Source: a virus. Taken from it: a DNA stretch of 36,263 bases. The notes under the pieces were generated by a model that saw only the letters and a list, made by a program, of their open reading frames with translations, was not told the DNA's origin and did no database searches. The DNA lies in the IMG/VR virus record IMGVR_UViG_3300042340_000188, positions 1-36,263 of that record. One strand, given 5' to 3'. Below, one piece after another: positions 22,460 to 28,923 of the stretch; position 1 is the stretch's first letter, and each line of letters begins with the position of its first letter. The position numbers and the translations under genes were made by a program.

Positions 22460-22697
22460 CGACCTGACCCGCTACGCCGAGCGCCTGACGCGCCTGCTCG
22501 ACGCCGCCGACGAGGTGCGCGACGACCTCAAGGAGTTGAAGGTCGAGATCAAGAGCGCGGGCTACGACCCGGCGGCGCTGGTTCGCGTCGTGCAGTTGCG
22601 CCGCGACGAGCGCAAGCGGGCGCGCGAGCAGGAGCGGCTGCAGGCGGTGACGCTCTACGCCGACCGGCTGGGCGTCCAGCTCGACCTCGGGATCTAG
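22449..22697 (+). CDS. GapR-like (DUF2312-type) DNA-binding protein
   Basis: The 82-aa protein resembles GapR, a nucleoid-associated protein of Alphaproteobacteria that binds overtwisted AT-rich DNA ahead of replication forks. Recognisable are a first helix (LTRYAERLTRLLDAADEVRD), the DLKELKVEIKSAGYDPAALV segment matching the xxKxEAKxxGFDxxxLR block, and RVVQLRRDERKRAREQERLQ. The gene overlaps rusA by 11 bases. It may support phage DNA replication or compete with the host protein. The assignment rests on motif order and length. Confidence 0.75.
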   Translation: MTNDDLTRYAERLTRLLDAADEVRDDLKELKVEIKSAGYDPAALVRVVQLRRDERKRAREQERLQAVTLYADRLGVQLDLGI

Positions 22698-22747
22698 GAA
22701 CAGGCCAGGCCCTCCCTTGCTGTGGCCGGCGGGCTGCGGAACCTAAA

Positions 22748-22811
22748 AGCGATCCAGCGGGCTTTGCCCGTCAACCGGTCCCTGGCCGGTGCGTTTACCG
22801 GATGGATCGCT
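22748..22811 (+). other. Structured intergenic element (three-way-junction-like)
   Basis: A 9-bp perfect outer stem (AGCGATCCA 22748-22756 with TGGATCGCT 22803-22811) encloses two hairpins: CGGGC-TTT-GCCCG (22758-22770) and ACCGG with CCGGT (22774-22778, 22786-22790). No T tract follows, so it is a poor terminator. It lies between the GapR-like gene and the small gene before the initiator. It could be a small RNA, an mRNA control element or a DNA structure of the replication region. Confidence 0.6.
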
Positions 22812-22840
22812 CCCGCCACCTAACCCAAACGGAGGAAGCA

Positions 22841-22912
22841 ATGGTTCTCGGATGGCAGGATTTCGTCGTGATCGGCATCATCGTCTGGGCGCTGCTGGAC
22901 GGCAGGAGGTGA
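22841..22912 (+). CDS. 23-aa single-span membrane microprotein
   Basis: ATG 22841 follows GGAGGAAGCA (22831-22840), a good ribosome site, and the TGA overlaps the ATG of the initiator gene. The peptide is a short hydrophobic span (VLGWQDFVVIGIIVWALLDG) with two terminal Arg. Its reading also supplies the ribosome site (AGGAGG) for the next gene, so it may serve mainly for translational coupling. Confidence 0.5.
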   Translation: MVLGWQDFVVIGIIVWALLDGRR

Positions 22913-23748
22913 TGATGGCAGGACGACCAGATAGCTGGATGCCGCTGTACGTCGCGGACTACCTCGCGGACACGGCGCATCTGACCGCCGCCCAGAGCGG
23001 CGCCTACCTCCACCTCATCATGGCCTACTGGCGAGCCGGCGGGCCGCTGCGCCTGAGCGACGACGCGCTTGCTCGAGCGGCCAGGATGACGCCTGACGAG
23101 TGGATCGAGAACCGTGACGCGGTGCTTGCGTTCTTCGCGGTCTCGTCCGGTCAGATCCGTCATGGCCGGATCGACCACGAACTGGCCGAGGCCGCCCGCC
23201 TCTACGACGCCCGCAAGAGGCGCACCGAGGCCGCGACCGCCGCGAGGGCCGCGCGCAACGTAACGGACAACGTAACGATGAACGTAACGTCCGACGTAAC
23301 GGACAACGTAACGTGCATACAACCACAACCACAACCACAACCACCCTTTCCTTCGGAAAGAACAAGTTCTGAGAAACCGGTTCTGGGGGGTGCAGGGGGG
23401 AAGCGCGCAGAGCGCGCCGACCGAGGAGCCCGCCTGCCCGACGATTGGTCGCCTTCGGAGGATGACCGCGCCTTCGCCTGCAGCCTCGGCGTCGCGGTCG
23501 ATCGCGAGGCGGCGTCGTTCCGCGACTACTGGCACAGCAAGCCCGGCGCGGACGGGCGGAAGGTCAACTGGAGCGCGACCTGGAGGAACTGGGTGCGCCG
23601 CAGCAGCGAACGGAGGACGACGAATGGCACAGGATCTCGCACGGGCAACGGCTTTCTCGCAGTCGCTCGCGAACTGGCTGCAGAGGGCCGAGACCGAGAC
23701 GCCGGGTTCGCAGCTTTCGATCCCCCCGAGCGTCCGGACCGAGGCTGA
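22912..23748 (+). CDS. DUF1376-type replication initiation-like protein
   Basis: The 278-aa protein has a clear DUF1376 N-terminus (WMPLYVADYLADTAHLTAAQ, then SGAYLHLIMAYWRAGGPL and a DDALARAARMTPDEW segment). A repeat-encoded middle (about 116-145: five NVTx-type tetrapeptides, then Gln-Pro dipeptides) follows, then a C-terminal DWSPSEDDRAFA and FRDYWHSKPGADGRKVNWSA block seen in phage replication proteins. It probably recognises the origin formed by the iterons inside its own gene, as lambda O does. The last 125 bases overlap the next gene in another frame. Confidence 0.75.
   Translation: MMAGRPDSWMPLYVADYLADTAHLTAAQSGAYLHLIMAYWRAGGPLRLSDDALARAARMTPDEWIENRDAVLAFFAVSSGQIRHGRIDHELAEAARLYDARKRRTEAATAARAARNVTDNVTMNVTSDVTDNVTCIQPQPQPQPPFPSERTSSEKPVLGGAGGKRAERADRGARLPDDWSPSEDDRAFACSLGVAVDREAASFRDYWHSKPGADGRKVNWSATWRNWVRRSSERRTTNGTGSRTGNGFLAVARELAAEGRDRDAGFAAFDPPERPDRG
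23257..23316 (+). repeat. Five 12-bp iterons, candidate replication origin
   Basis: Five contiguous 12-bp direct repeats share the core ACGTAACG: units begin at 23257, 23269, 23281, 23293 and 23305, with only the last three bases and one first base varying. They lie inside the initiator-like gene. The number, spacing and position match lambdoid origins inside gene O. Confidence 0.75.
23319..23342 (+). repeat. Four ACAACC hexamer repeats beside the iterons
   Basis: Four exact ACAACC units follow the iterons after two bases, giving a strand-biased, purine-poor tract followed by CACCCTTTCC. The block encodes alternating Gln-Pro. It is less GC-rich than its surroundings and could be the unwinding or single-strand-exposed part of the origin. 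Confidence 0.65.
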
Positions 23749-24208
23749 GCGCGCCCTGCAGGCCGTCGAGGACGCGTTGCAGCCCGCGCCGCAGGCGACG
23801 GTCGAGCGGTGGCTCGGCGCGCTTGGGACGCTCGTCGCGGGCCAGATCAGCGCCGAGGACGCCAGGACGCGGATCGCGGCTTACGCGGCGATGCTGAACT
23901 ATCCGCGCCATGCATATACCCGCTCGAGCCTTGATGCGGCGGCGCGGTCCTGCAAGTGGTTCCCGAGCTACGCCGAGGTCTGCCAGCTGCTCGACGCCGA
24001 GGTCGCGGCCGCGCACCGCCAGCGGCACCTCCTGCGGCGAGCGATCGCGGCGCCGGTCGAGGGCGACAGGCCGGTGGGGCGGTACTCGGCCATGACCGAC
24101 GCCCAGAGGGCGGAATTCGACGCCGCGATGGCGAAGTTCCGGTCGAGGTTCGCCTCGGATGCCGCTAGAAACGCCGAGGATGGCTCAGGAACGCCGGAAG
24201 CCCGCTGA
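23624..24208 (+). CDS. Probable replication accessory protein (helicase-loader-like)
   Basis: ATG 23624 follows CGGAGG at 23611-23616 and gives 194 aa. The protein is helical: SIPPSVRTEAERALQAVEDA, TVERWLGALGTLVAGQISAE, then the motif MLNYPRHAYTRSSLDAAARS and CKWFPSYAEVCQLLDAE. The last two segments resemble phage proteins encoded after the initiator, the position of lambda P. There is no Walker motif, so it is not the helicase. It overlaps the initiator gene by 125 bases and ends the rightward early operon at a hairpin. Confidence 0.6.
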   Translation: MAQDLARATAFSQSLANWLQRAETETPGSQLSIPPSVRTEAERALQAVEDALQPAPQATVERWLGALGTLVAGQISAEDARTRIAAYAAMLNYPRHAYTRSSLDAAARSCKWFPSYAEVCQLLDAEVAAAHRQRHLLRRAIAAPVEGDRPVGRYSAMTDAQRAEFDAAMAKFRSRFASDAARNAEDGSGTPEAR

Positions 24209-24228
24209 CCCTACGCGGGGTAGCGGGC
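24200..24228. terminator. Hairpin between convergent genes
   Basis: A 7-bp stem (GCCCGCT 24200-24206 with AGCGGGC 24222-24228) is extended inside by CCC/GGG pairing, and GAAGCCCG/CGGGCTTC (24197-24204, 24232-24239) offers an alternative outer pairing. It lies at the junction of the rightward early operon and the converging two-gene unit. There is no strong T tract next to it, so termination is only probable. Confidence 0.5.
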
Positions 24229-24257
24229 GACCGGGCTTCGGCGCTCCTAGGGCCGTT

Positions 24258-24461
24258 TTAGAGCGTTTCGGGTCGGAGGTGGGGTGGGAGGCGCTGGTAG
24301 GCCTCGCGGAGGGCTTGGCGCCATTCGGGCGCCGCGAGGAGGTCGGTGTCGGCGACGCCCCGGCGCAGGAGGACGTCCCGCAGGGCCTCGGCGTCGAGGA
24401 GGGAGGCCTCGCCCATCGCGTGGCGGAGGCGGGCAAGGCTCATGGCGGGGTGGACGCGCAT
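24258..24461 (-). CDS. Small protein, unknown (67 aa)
   Basis: The start ATG 24461 shares a base with the preceding stop (TGATG). The protein is helical with SLARLRHAMGEASLLDAEAL, then RDVLLRRGVADTDLLAAPEW and RQALREAYQRLPPHLRPE. It is the second gene of a two-gene leftward unit. No family is recognised. Confidence 0.55.
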   Translation of the reverse strand: MRVHPAMSLARLRHAMGEASLLDAEALRDVLLRRGVADTDLLAAPEWRQALREAYQRLPPHLRPETL

Positions 24462-24724
24462 CACGCGCGGCTCCGGTCGGCCTCGGCGTCGATGCCGGCG
24501 TCGATGGCGATCTCCTCGGCGGTGAGGTCGGTGTCCTGCCTCAGCGTGCGTTCCTGCGCCATCGCGAGGAGCATCGGCAGGCGCGCCGTGAGCTCGGCGA
24601 CGTGCTCGTCGTTGCGCCCCTCCAAGGCGAGGGCGTTGCGGATGTACCGCAGGCCCATCTGCTTTTCCGCGCAGGAGATTGTGCGGGAGAAGGCGGCGCG
24701 GTACTGGTGGAGCGTCTTGGCCAT
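24461..24724 (-). CDS. Small protein, unknown (87 aa)
   Basis: ATG 24724 follows GGGAGG by about six bases; the frame is open further upstream across the promoter region and that part is rejected. The protein is helical and acidic at the end (LHQYRAAFSRTISCAEKQMG, then the LALEGRNDEHVAELTARLPM segment and LTAEEIAIDAGIDAEADRS). The leader contains a GGCGCC-TC-GGCGCC hairpin (24742-24755). It is probably early or independently controlled, since it has its own promoter-like site. Confidence 0.55.
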   Translation of the reverse strand: MAKTLHQYRAAFSRTISCAEKQMGLRYIRNALALEGRNDEHVAELTARLPMLLAMAQERTLRQDTDLTAEEIAIDAGIDAEADRSRA

Positions 24725-24767
24725 CGTGGCCTCCCTTGGTTGGCGCCTCGGCGCCGTTGCGATGCGA

Positions 24768-24791
24768 GGAACATACACCGCCGGTTTCGCA
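24768..24791 (-). promoter_or_regulatory. Candidate leftward promoter, shared motif copy 2
   Basis: The minus strand carries GGTGTATGTTCC (24779-24768), identical to the motif at 20243-20232. Upstream both copies have AAA and CG at matching spacing (AAA-N-CG-NN before the 12-mer). The likely -10 is TATGTT; no good -35 is seen here. It probably drives the two-gene unit at 24724-24258. Confidence 0.5.
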
Positions 24792-24883
24792 GCACCATTG
24801 CAAAGAACGCAGGGCGATATGCGGTTGACGCATGGCGTGGGGCGGGGCAATCTTCTGAACCTTGGCTTAACAAAAGGCAGCTC

Positions 24884-26149
24884 GTGATCCAGATCGAGCG
24901 CGTCGCGATCGCGGCGCTTATCCCATATGTGCGGAACTCACGCACTCACTCGGACGCTCAGGTTGCGCAGATCGCCGCTAGCATCCGCGAGTTCGGCTTC
25001 ACGAATCCCGTGTTGCTGGACGAGGCGAACGGCATCATCGCCGGCCACGGCCGCGTGCTGGCCGCGCGTAAGCTCGGGATGCAGGACGTTCCGGCAATTC
25101 GGCTGGCGCACCTGACCGAGGCGCAGAAGCGGGCCTATGTGATCGCCGACAATAAGCTGGCGCTCAACGCGGGCTGGGACGAAGAGCTGCTGCGCCTGGA
25201 GTTGAAGGATCTGCAGGATCTCAATTTCGACGTGGCGCTGACCGGCTTCAGCACCGAAGAGCTTGACGCGCTTATGGCGCCGCCGGGAACCGAGGGCCTG
25301 ACCGATCCTGACGCGGTGCCAGAAGCGCCAGAGCATCCTGTCTCGGTGCCGGGCGACGTCTGGCTGCTTGGTCGGCACCGGCTGGCTTGCGGCGACTGCA
25401 CCGATCCGCTCGTCGTGGAGAAAGCGCTGGCCGGCGTGAAGCCGCACCTGATGGTGACGGACCCGCCGTATGGGGTGAACTACGACCCGAATTGGCGCAA
25501 TGAGCCCGAAAAGCTGAACCTCAAGTCTGGGTCCGCAATGAAGCCACGGACAGCGGCGGTCGGGCGCGTGCTCAACGATGATAGGTCAGACTGGACCGAA
25601 ACTTGGGCGCTCTTCCCCGGAGACGTTGTCTACATTTGGCACGGTGAACGACAAAGCCCGGAACTGGTGGCGCACTTGCGAAACTGTGGCTTCGAGCCGC
25701 GCAATCTGATCGTTTGGGCAAAATCAAGCCTTGTGATCAGCCGAGGCCACTACCACCCGCAGCACGAGACATGCTGGTATGCGGTGCGGAAATCAGCTAC
25801 CGCGCATTGGGCCGGCGACAGGAAGCAGTCAACGCTTTGGCAAATTGACAAGCCCCGGAAGTCCGAGACCGGCCACGGCACCCAAAAGCCGGTCGAGTGC
25901 ATGCGCCGGCCGATCGAGAACAACTCGTCGCCTGGCCAAGCCGTCTACGAGCCGTTCTCCGGCTCCGGCACAACGATCATCGCCGCCGAAATGACTGGCC
26001 GCGCTTGCCACGCCATCGAGCTGAATGCGGCCTATGTCGATGTGGCGATCAAGCGCTGGCAGGAATTCACCGGGCAGGCCGCCACGCTTGAGGGCGATGG
26101 ACGCAGCTTCACCGATGTAGCGACCGAGCGATGCAAAGCCGCCGCATGA
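24884..26149 (+). CDS. ParB-like domain fused to DNA N4/N6 methyltransferase
   Basis: A GTG at 24884, a few bases after AAGG, starts the conserved protein (421 aa); the open frame upstream has no homology-like features. Residues 1 to about 105 are a ParB/sulfiredoxin-type domain (LIPYVRNSRTHSDAQVAQIA, then GIIAGHGRVLAARKLG). The methyltransferase follows: DPPY at 193-196, then EPFSGSGTT from 356, the motif IV before motif I order of beta-class enzymes. Such fusions methylate adenine or cytosine amino groups in phage DNA and can protect it from host restriction. It is first in the rightward late unit, overlapping the next gene. Confidence 0.9.
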   Translation: MIQIERVAIAALIPYVRNSRTHSDAQVAQIAASIREFGFTNPVLLDEANGIIAGHGRVLAARKLGMQDVPAIRLAHLTEAQKRAYVIADNKLALNAGWDEELLRLELKDLQDLNFDVALTGFSTEELDALMAPPGTEGLTDPDAVPEAPEHPVSVPGDVWLLGRHRLACGDCTDPLVVEKALAGVKPHLMVTDPPYGVNYDPNWRNEPEKLNLKSGSAMKPRTAAVGRVLNDDRSDWTETWALFPGDVVYIWHGERQSPELVAHLRNCGFEPRNLIVWAKSSLVISRGHYHPQHETCWYAVRKSATAHWAGDRKQSTLWQIDKPRKSETGHGTQKPVECMRRPIENNSSPGQAVYEPFSGSGTTIIAAEMTGRACHAIELNAAYVDVAIKRWQEFTGQAATLEGDGRSFTDVATERCKAAA

Positions 26150-26343
26150 GCGCCGTCGAGGCCATCGCCAACGTGGCGATCGGCTATCTCGTGGCGGTGG
26201 CCGCGAACGTGGTCATCCTGCCGCTTTTCGGCCTGCATCCGAGTGCGTTCGACAGCTTCGCCATTGGCGCGCTGTTCACGGCCGTTTCGCTGGTTCGATC
26301 TTACGCGCTGCGCCGTCTTTTCAACGGCTTTCGTTCGGCTTAG
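26146..26343 (+). CDS. Small membrane protein, DUF7220-like
   Basis: The 65-aa protein starts at ATG 26146 inside the preceding stop (ATGA); an ATG five codons earlier is less likely. It has two hydrophobic spans (SAVEAIANVAIGYLVAVAAN and FDSFAIGALFTAVSLVRSYA) and ends with ALRRLFNGFR. The pattern VEAxANVxxGYxVA...GAxFTxVSxxRSxxLRRLF matches a small phage membrane family I recall as DUF7220. Function is unknown. Confidence 0.7.
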   Translation: MSAVEAIANVAIGYLVAVAANVVILPLFGLHPSAFDSFAIGALFTAVSLVRSYALRRLFNGFRSA

Positions 26344-26352
26344 GTTGCGCGC

Positions 26353-26691
26353 ATGGTCATGCCAGCGCACAAGCCAACTGAAGAGCGCCGCCGCCAGGTT
26401 GAGCAGGCCTCAGGCCTTGGCCTCCCGCACGACCAGATAGCGGCGCTGATCGGCATCAGCGACGAGACGCTCCGCAAATACTACAAGACCGAGCTAGCGG
26501 TCGGGAAGGCGAAGGCCTCGGCGCAAGTCGCCAAGACGCTGTTCAACAAGGCGGTCGTGCAGGGCGATACCACGGCGATGATCTGGTGGACCAAAGCGCA
26601 GATGCGCTGGGCCGAGACGCAGCGCCACGAGAATTCTGGTCCTGACGGCGGTCCCCAGGTCATCCGCTACGAGTGGAGCGAGCCCGAGTGA
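26353..26691 (+). CDS. terS: Terminase small subunit-like protein
   Basis: The 112-aa protein has an N-terminal helix-turn-helix (RRRQVEQASGLGLPHDQIAA, then LIGISDETLRKYYKTEL), then the AQVAKTLFNKAVVQGDTTAM segment and WWTKAQMRW, features shared by phage small terminase or packaging HTH proteins. It directly precedes the large terminase, with a GTGA overlap. It should bind the packaging site on phage DNA. Confidence 0.82.
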   Translation: MVMPAHKPTEERRRQVEQASGLGLPHDQIAALIGISDETLRKYYKTELAVGKAKASAQVAKTLFNKAVVQGDTTAMIWWTKAQMRWAETQRHENSGPDGGPQVIRYEWSEPE

Positions 26692-28037
26692 GCGCGCCGC
26701 GCGTTCAGACGGTCAAGTTGCCCTACGCGCCTCGACGGGCGTTCCTGCCATTCCATAAGCGCACCCAGCGCTGGGCCTGCCTCGTCGCGCATCGGCGCGC
26801 CGGCAAGACGGTCGCGGCGGTCAACGATTTGATCCGCGCCGCGATCACCGCGCAGCGGCCGCACGCGCACTACGCTTACGTTGCGCCATATCGCTCGCAG
26901 GCCAAGTCCGTCGCCTGGGACTACCTGAAACGCTATGCCGAGCCCGCGACCGCTGGCGTCAACGAGGCCGAGCTGCTGCTCACGACGCACACGGGCGCGA
27001 AGATCCAGCTGTTCGGCGCGGACAACGCCGACGCCATGCGCGGCCTCGGCTTCGACGGCGTCTACTTGGACGAGTACGGCGACTTTCGCCCGAGTGTCTG
27101 GGGCAACGTCATCCGCCCGACGCTCTCGGACAGAGCTGGCTGGGCGGTGATCGGCGGGACGCCAAAGGGCAGGAACCAGTTCTACGAGGCCTTCGACGCC
27201 GCGCAGCGCAGCCCAGACTGGTTCTGCCTGCGCCTGCCGGCCAGCGCCTCGGGCATCCTGCCGCCGACCGAGCTTCACGCCCTGCGCGCGCAGTTGACGC
27301 AGGACCAGTACGACCAGGAATACGAGTGCAGCTTCGAGGCCGCGATCCTCGGGGCGTTCTACGGCGTCGAGATGCGCGAGGCCTCGGACGCCGGGCGCAT
27401 CGGGCGCGTCCCACACGATCCCGACCGCCCGGTCTACACCGCGTGGGACATCGGCTACCGCGACGATACCGCCATCTGGTTCTATCAGGTCGCTGGCGGC
27501 GAGATCCACGTGCTGGACTACCACGCCAGCAGCGGCTCGACCGTCGCGGACCTAGCCGAGGTCGTCGCAGGCAAGCCGTTCCGCTACGCCCGCCATCACC
27601 TCCCGCACGACGCGCGCGCCAAGACGTTGGCGAGCGGAGGCCGCAGCGTGGTCGAGCAGCTCGCGGCGCTGCTCGGCGGCATCGGCAAGTTTCAGATCGT
27701 GGCCGACCTCGGCGTGCAGGACGGCATCCAAGCCGCGCGCCTGGTCCTGCCACGCTGTTGGTTCGATGCCGACCTCTGCCGCGAGGGTATCGAGGCCCTG
27801 CGCCAGTACCAGCGCGAGTACGACGAGGACAAGCGCGCCTTCCGCGCGACGCCTAGGCACGATTGGACCTCGCATCCTGCCGACGCTTTTCGTATGCTGG
27901 CGGTCGCGTGGCGCGAGGAAGCGCCCGTCGAGCCGCCTCGGGCCGACCGCCCGCTGCTCGTCGGTGCCGCAAACGCAGCCACGCTGAACGACATGTGGGC
28001 CGCGCACGACGCGCGCAGCAGGAGCGCCAGGATATGA
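26688..28037 (+). CDS. terL: Terminase large subunit
   Basis: GTG 26688 overlaps the small subunit stop and gives 449 aa. The ATPase has Walker A at about 34-41 (AHRRAGKT) and Walker B VYLDEYGDF at about 124-132. The nuclease domain begins with AWDIGYRDDTAIWFYQ near 250 and has the conserved late HPADAFRML near 395. It pumps DNA into the prohead and cuts the concatemer. The arrangement is normal and complete. Next gene overlaps by ATGA. Confidence 0.95.
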   Translation: MSAPRVQTVKLPYAPRRAFLPFHKRTQRWACLVAHRRAGKTVAAVNDLIRAAITAQRPHAHYAYVAPYRSQAKSVAWDYLKRYAEPATAGVNEAELLLTTHTGAKIQLFGADNADAMRGLGFDGVYLDEYGDFRPSVWGNVIRPTLSDRAGWAVIGGTPKGRNQFYEAFDAAQRSPDWFCLRLPASASGILPPTELHALRAQLTQDQYDQEYECSFEAAILGAFYGVEMREASDAGRIGRVPHDPDRPVYTAWDIGYRDDTAIWFYQVAGGEIHVLDYHASSGSTVADLAEVVAGKPFRYARHHLPHDARAKTLASGGRSVVEQLAALLGGIGKFQIVADLGVQDGIQAARLVLPRCWFDADLCREGIEALRQYQREYDEDKRAFRATPRHDWTSHPADAFRMLAVAWREEAPVEPPRADRPLLVGAANAATLNDMWAAHDARSRSARI

Positions 28038-28150
28038 GCGAGTCGAGCGAGTACCACGCCGCGATGGGCGAGTTCGCCGGGCATATGCTCTGCACCGCCA
28101 TCGCCTCGCTGATCGACGCGACGATCTACAAACTCCGATTTCTTTCGTGA
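28034..28150 (+). CDS. 38-aa small protein
   Basis: ATG 28034 overlaps the terminase stop. The peptide has an acidic start (SESSEYHAAMGEFAGHMLCT) and a hydrophobic helix (AIASLIDATIYKLRFLS). Its tight junction with terL and the ribosome site GGAGG for the next gene right after its stop support it. Function is unknown. Confidence 0.5.
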   Translation: MSESSEYHAAMGEFAGHMLCTAIASLIDATIYKLRFLS

Positions 28151-28160
28151 GGAGGCCCAG

Positions 28161-28466
28161 ATGGCCGGCGTCAGCTACCCCTACCGCTACCAGTACGAGA
28201 CCGTCGCGGTCTCGCAATCGAACCAGGCTCTCGGCGGCACGGGCGCTGCGGGAGACTACCTGCACCGCCTCGTCGTCGCCGTCGCGACCGCCGCGACCTC
28301 GACGGTCTCGGTTATTGACGGTTCGACGACGATCCTGTCGATACCCGCAAACACGCCCATCGGCGTCTACGACGTGGACATCGAAGCGGCGGCGGTGACC
28401 GGCCCGTGGAAGATCACGACCGGCGCGGGCGTCACCGTCCTCGCGGTCGGCATCTTCTCGGCGTGA
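28161..28466 (+). CDS. Small beta-rich virion-type protein
   Basis: The 101-aa protein with a GAGG site upstream is rich in Val, Ala and Thr. It has predicted strands throughout (YETVAVSQSNQALGG, LVVAVATAATSTVSVIDGST, then PWKITTGAGVTVLAVGIFSA), typical of small phage jelly-roll or head proteins. Exact function is unknown; a virion role is inferred from composition and neighbours. Confidence 0.6.
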   Translation: MAGVSYPYRYQYETVAVSQSNQALGGTGAAGDYLHRLVVAVATAATSTVSVIDGSTTILSIPANTPIGVYDVDIEAAAVTGPWKITTGAGVTVLAVGIFSA

Positions 28467-28470
28467 TGCC

Positions 28471-28629
28471 ATGAACAAGGCTGGCCTCTACGCCAACATC
28501 CTTGCCAAGCAGGAGCGGATCAAGGCCGGCTCCGGCGAGAAGATGAAGCGCCCCGGCGAGAAGGGCAGGCCGAGCGAGGCCGACTTCAAGCAGGCCGCGA
28601 AGACCGCGAAGCCGGAGAACAAGCGATGA
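28471..28629 (+). CDS. Conserved small basic phage protein (52 aa)
   Basis: ATG 28471 to TGA 28627-28629 encodes 52 aa: GLYANILAKQERIKAGSGEK, then MKRPGEKGRPSEADFKQAAK and TAKPENKR. The LYANI-x-K...R-I-x-AGSGE-x-M pattern recurs from memory in podovirus genomes before the next gene type. It overlaps the following ATG. It probably acts in head assembly or is a virion component. Confidence 0.7.
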   Translation: MNKAGLYANILAKQERIKAGSGEKMKRPGEKGRPSEADFKQAAKTAKPENKR

Positions 28630-28919
28630 GCAGCCCGGCTTGGCAGCGCAAGGAAGGCCAGAACCCCAAGGGCGGGCTCAACGAGAAGGGCCGCGCCTCG
28701 TACAAGGCCGAGACCGGCGGCACGCTTAAGGCTCCCGTGAAGAGCGGCGACAACCCGCGCCGCGCCTCGTTCCTCGCTCGCATGGGCAACATGCCCGGCC
28801 CGATGGAGAAGAACGGCAAGCCGACCCGCCTCGCCCTGGCGCTGCGCGCGTGGGGCGCGTCGAGCAAGGAAGACGCCAAGTCCAAGGCCCGCGCCATCAG
28901 CGCGCGCAACAAGGAGTGA
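28626..28919 (+). CDS. DUF6321-like conserved phage protein
   Basis: The 97-aa protein overlaps the previous gene by ATGA. It contains WQRKEGQNPKGGLNEKGRAS, then TGGTLKAPVKSGDNPRRASF, LARMGNMPGP and a late LALALRAWGASSKEDAKSKA, the full-length signature of the DUF6321 family of phage proteins. It is basic and probably partly disordered. Its role is unknown; it keeps company with portal and terminase genes. Confidence 0.75.
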   Translation: MSSPAWQRKEGQNPKGGLNEKGRASYKAETGGTLKAPVKSGDNPRRASFLARMGNMPGPMEKNGKPTRLALALRAWGASSKEDAKSKARAISARNKE

Positions 28920-28923
28920 TGCC

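Noticed and set aside
23257-23342. Short regular repeats considered as a CRISPR array
   Set aside because: Units are contiguous 12-mers and 6-mers with no spacers, inside a coding gene, and there are no cas genes; iterons are the better reading.
24284-24883. 200-codon N-terminal extension of the ParB-methyltransferase frame
   Set aside because: It runs antisense through two small genes and a promoter region, is Gly/Arg-rich, and the ParB domain begins right after GTG 24884.
27435-27455. Partial match to the CTACACCGCG operator arm inside terL
   Set aside because: Only one arm is present and it is explained by the coding sequence.
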